A stretch of 36,889 nt of DNA, from the NCBI GenBank assembly GCA_903895005.1, contig CAITSH010000180.1, positions 1 to 36,889 on the forward strand, in the 5' to 3' direction. The stretch comes from an uncultured Pseudomonadota bacterium. GTDB lineage: Bacteria > Pseudomonadota > Gammaproteobacteria > Burkholderiales > SG8-39. A program made the position numbers and the translations under genes. This document shows positions 35,171 through 36,889 of this stretch, piece after piece (position 1 is the stretch's first letter; the number at the start of each line of letters is the position of its first letter). The notes below the pieces were generated by a model. The model was not told the origin of the DNA, did not search any database, and saw nothing but the letters and a program-made list of their open reading frames with translations.

Positions 35171-35579
35171 GATGTGTTACGAGTTTTGGGTATTGGCTAA
35201 GTGGAAATGTAATTTTGGGAGAGACCTGTCGTTTGAATAGGATTTTTGCAAGCGTAAAGTGCTGACGATCATGGAACGTTTGAGATTTAGCTTAGACGCT
35301 TTCATCCGGAATAGTCTTATTGCAATAAGGTTCGCGAGAATTTTACGAAAGCCCCTGATTTTGCGATTCGAGTACGATCATTTGTCGCGTGAACGTGGGA
35401 GGCGCTAACGCAAGAACGCGGAGGAGGCGGTCGCTTTGGGTCGATGAATATTTTTGCCAATCTGTATTTCTTGAGTTTAGCCTGCTTCAAATTGGTATTG
35501 AGCCCGCTTGAGCGTCCATACCGGAATCACGTTTTCAACAGAATGTTAGATATTCTAGGGGCATATATAGGGGACTCGG
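35171..35579. other. divergent regulatory region between the fusion gene and rfaH
   Basis: 409 bases separate the minus-strand fusion gene from plus-strand rfaH. The region is A/T-rich compared with the glycan operons. It contains a perfect 14-bp palindrome (35316-35329) and two imperfect ops-like words: GGCGGTCGCTTT at 35426-35437 on the plus strand, and GCGTTAGCG on the minus strand at 35403-35411. A 65-codon plus-strand frame from 35444 overlaps rfaH and is not supported. No convincing sigma70 hexamer pair was found for either direction. Confidence 0.5.
35316..35329. promoter_or_regulatory. perfect 14-bp palindrome, candidate operator
   Basis: CTTATTGCAATAAG is its own reverse complement. 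The TTGCAA centre is like that of many MarR-family operators, and a MarR-like gene starts about 960 bases downstream. An 11-base part recurs at 11028-11038 beside the msbA -10 box. Operator function is inference. Confidence 0.45.
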
Positions 35580-36077
35580 ATGCATTGGTATGTGATCCAC
35601 ACCAAACCGCGCCAGGAGCAACGTGCTCTGCTCAATCTTGAGCGGCAGGGGTATGAATGTTTTTTGCCGCTGATTTCTGTTGAAAAACTGCACCGTGGCT
35701 CGTTGACGGTAATCGAAGAGCCCCTTTTCCCGCGGTATTTGTTCATTCATCTCAATTATAGCGGAACGGGAAAGGGCTGGGGACCGATTCGTTCATCCAA
35801 GGGGGTGAGCCGGCTTGTGACCTTTGGAAATGAACCCGCCAAGGTGGAGGTGCTGCTGATCGAGACGCTGCGGGCGAATGGCGCCCTGTCGCGCACCCCA
35901 CCCCAGAGCCTGTTTTCCCCCGGCGAACGATTGGTGGTGACCGAAGGCCCCTTCGCCGGAATTGAAGCCATTTATCAAATGAGTGACGGCGAGCGGCGCG
36001 TCATGGTTCTCATTGAGTTGTTGAACAAGCCGGCGCAACTCCGGGTGGCGCCCGGTAGCCTGCGCAAGATCGGCTGA
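35580..36077 (+). CDS. rfaH: transcription antiterminator RfaH (NusG paralogue)
   Basis: RfaH joins RNA polymerase paused at an ops site, suppresses termination in long surface-glycan operons and recruits the ribosome. The 165 residues align well with E. coli RfaH (162): an N-terminal NGN domain WYVIHTKPRQEQRALLNLER, then LISVEKLHRG and EPLFPRYLFIHL, and RSSKGVSRLVTFG. A C-terminal KOW domain has FSPGERLVVTEGPFAGIEAI and MVLIELLNK. The phrases EKxxRG, EPLFPxYLF and RGVSxxVxFG are RfaH rather than NusG features. A strong ribosome site AGGGGA (35569-35574) is 5 bases before the ATG. An exact ops sequence lies 169 bases downstream. Confidence 0.93.
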   Translation: MHWYVIHTKPRQEQRALLNLERQGYECFLPLISVEKLHRGSLTVIEEPLFPRYLFIHLNYSGTGKGWGPIRSSKGVSRLVTFGNEPAKVEVLLIETLRANGALSRTPPQSLFSPGERLVVTEGPFAGIEAIYQMSDGERRVMVLIELLNKPAQLRVAPGSLRKIG

Positions 36078-36079
36078 GA

Positions 36080-36098
36080 ATCGGCCTCTGGCGCCGAT
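36080..36098 (+). terminator. short hairpin after rfaH
   Basis: ATCGGC (36080-36085) and GCCGAT (36093-36098) form a 6-base stem with a 7-base loop starting 2 bases after the rfaH stop. More GATCGG/CCGATC words continue to 36120. There is no U-tract, so this may attenuate rather than terminate. Confidence 0.35.
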
Positions 36099-36245
36099 CC
36101 GGCGTCCGATCGGTCCCGATCCAGAGTTTGCCTTCTGGGACCTTACCCCCACACCGTGTGTTAAAGTTCGTTCGCGCTGTGAACGGTCATTTTGGTTTGC
36201 GGCCGGCTTTGTTGGATATCGCGCTTGCTGATCGTGACACAGCAG

Positions 36246-36257
36246 GGCGGTAGCGTG
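36246..36257 (+). promoter_or_regulatory. ops element (RfaH recruitment and pause site)
   Basis: GGCGGTAGCGTG is an exact 12-of-12 match to the operon polarity suppressor sequence on the coding strand. It is 28 bases before the ATG of the MarR-like gene, within the leader as expected for RfaH loading, and just downstream of rfaH itself. Only the core ops is conserved; the rest of the 39-base JUMPstart is not recognisable. Confidence 0.85.
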
Positions 36258-36285
36258 TCCAAACCCCTATTCACATTCCCGACAT

Positions 36286-36657
36286 ATGACCAGCCAGCGG
36301 GCACAGTTGCATGAGGACATCAGGTTCCGGGTAATGAGGCGCCTGCAGGAAACGCCGGATATCAGCCAGCGCGAACTTGCCAGGGAGCTTGGCATCAGCC
36401 TTGGAAGCGTCAATTTTTGCCTGCAGGCGCTAATGGAAAAAGGGTGGGTCAAGATCCAGAATTTCAGCAACAGCAAGCACAAGTTGGGCTATGTCTACCT
36501 GCTGACGCCGACCGGCATTTCCGGCAAGGCCGCACTGACTGCGCGCTTCCTCAAGCGCAAGATGGACGAATACGACGCCTTGCTTGAGGAAATTGAGGCG
36601 CTACGGCAGGAAGTGGCGCAACAGGACGAGTCCAAGTGCCGGCGAGACCCGGCGTGA
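36286..36657 (+). CDS. EPS-associated MarR family transcriptional regulator
   Basis: A 123-residue winged-helix regulator. Residues about 10-75 form the DNA-binding domain: FRVMRRLQETPDISQRELAR (helix-turn-helix entry) then ELGISLGSVNFCLQALMEKG (recognition helix), then a wing with VKIQNFSNSKHKLGYVYLL. The C-terminal part is a long helix (about 85-115) suited to dimerisation. This compact form is the one commonly encoded at the start of exopolysaccharide operons. The ligand is unknown. It follows the ops element by 28 bases and overlaps the next gene (GTGA at 36654), so it is the first gene of the RfaH-controlled operon. Confidence 0.85.
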   Translation: MTSQRAQLHEDIRFRVMRRLQETPDISQRELARELGISLGSVNFCLQALMEKGWVKIQNFSNSKHKLGYVYLLTPTGISGKAALTARFLKRKMDEYDALLEEIEALRQEVAQQDESKCRRDPA

Positions 36658-36889
36658 AAGTGCTGTTGACCGGGGGGACCGGTTACCTCGGCAGTCATAC
36701 CGCGGTGGCCCTCGTTGAGTCTGGTCACGCCGTGGTGCTGTATGACAACCTGAGCAACAGCGGCGCCTCGGTGGTTGATCGGCTCGAGGAAATTACAGGC
36801 CTGCGGCTTCCGTTTGTGAAAGGCGACGTTCGTGATACGGCGATGTTGATGCAAACATTGGCGGGTCACCGGATAGACGCCGTGATCCA
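36654..36889 (+). CDS. galE: UDP-glucose 4-epimerase, N-terminal part (cut by window edge)
   Basis: Interconverts UDP-glucose and UDP-galactose, or the GlcNAc/GalNAc pair, in the cytoplasm. The 78 visible residues begin (GTG start) KVLLTGGTGYLGSHTAVAL with the GxxGxxG NAD-binding motif, then VLYDNLSNSG and FVKGDVRDTAML, the GalE signatures. The remainder lies outside the window. GTG at 36654 overlaps the MarR-like stop by GTGA, so translation is coupled. It probably feeds the glycan made by the operon that continues past the window. Confidence 0.9.
   Translation, partial: MKVLLTGGTGYLGSHTAVALVESGHAVVLYDNLSNSGASVVDRLEEITGLRLPFVKGDVRDTAMLMQTLAGHRIDAVI

Noticed and set aside
35444..35641. 65-codon plus-strand frame upstream of and overlapping rfaH
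   Set aside because: It overlaps the start of rfaH by about 60 bases in another frame, while rfaH has a strong ribosome site of its own; no domain is recognisable.
1..36889. CRISPR arrays, insertion sequences, transposases, integrase or attachment sites
   Set aside because: I saw no regularly spaced direct repeats, no transposase-like protein and no duplicated tRNA end in the window.

Overview
The window looks like a chromosomal segment of a Gram-negative, betaproteobacterium-like genome of moderately high GC. The evidence is the housekeeping order SPOR protein–argS–priA–hemE–EVE protein–6S RNA–zapA–zapB-like, all on the minus strand, and lipopolysaccharide genes such as msbA and GT9 heptosyltransferases. 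The family-level placement is inference; no rRNA or other phylogenetic marker is present.

Layout. (1) 1-7138, minus strand: housekeeping genes, with a 6S RNA and a clear bidirectional-looking terminator downstream of zapA. A cluster of DnaA-box-like sites sits between priA and hemE. (2) 7139-7424: intergenic region with a good sigma70 promoter for zapB/zapA and three inverted repeats in front of the surface-glycan operon. (3) 7425-27554, plus strand: a long, tightly packed glycan operon. It holds three GT9 heptosyltransferase-like genes, eight GT4 glycosyltransferases, msbA, an O-antigen ligase/polymerase, a glutamine-dependent asparagine synthase-type amidotransferase, an O-carbamoyltransferase and a SAM methyltransferase. 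Many junctions are overlapping stop/start codons, so translation is probably coupled. (4) 27645-35170, minus strand and convergent with the previous block: a UDP-bacillosamine-like module (PglF/WbpM-type dehydratase, DegT aminotransferase, PglD-type acetyltransferase, PglC/WcaJ-type sugar-1-phosphate transferase). Upstream of it is a 941-residue membrane protein that appears to fuse a GT-C/polymerase-like half to a MurJ/Wzx-like flippase half. (5) 35580-36889, plus strand: an RfaH antiterminator gene, then an exact 12-base ops element, an EPS-type MarR regulator and the start of galE.

How the parts fit. The plus-strand operon is likely to build, decorate and ligate LPS core/O-antigen-like glycan, with MsbA exporting the lipid A-core. 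The minus-strand block would make an undecaprenyl-PP-linked diacetamido sugar and flip, perhaps also extend or polymerise, the product. RfaH made from 35580 would load at the ops site at 36246-36257 and suppress polarity in the operon that begins with the MarR-like gene and galE and runs out of the window. Most notable: the RfaH/ops/MarR arrangement, the polymerase-like/flippase fusion, and a 14-bp perfect palindrome near rfaH whose core 11-mer recurs next to the msbA promoter.
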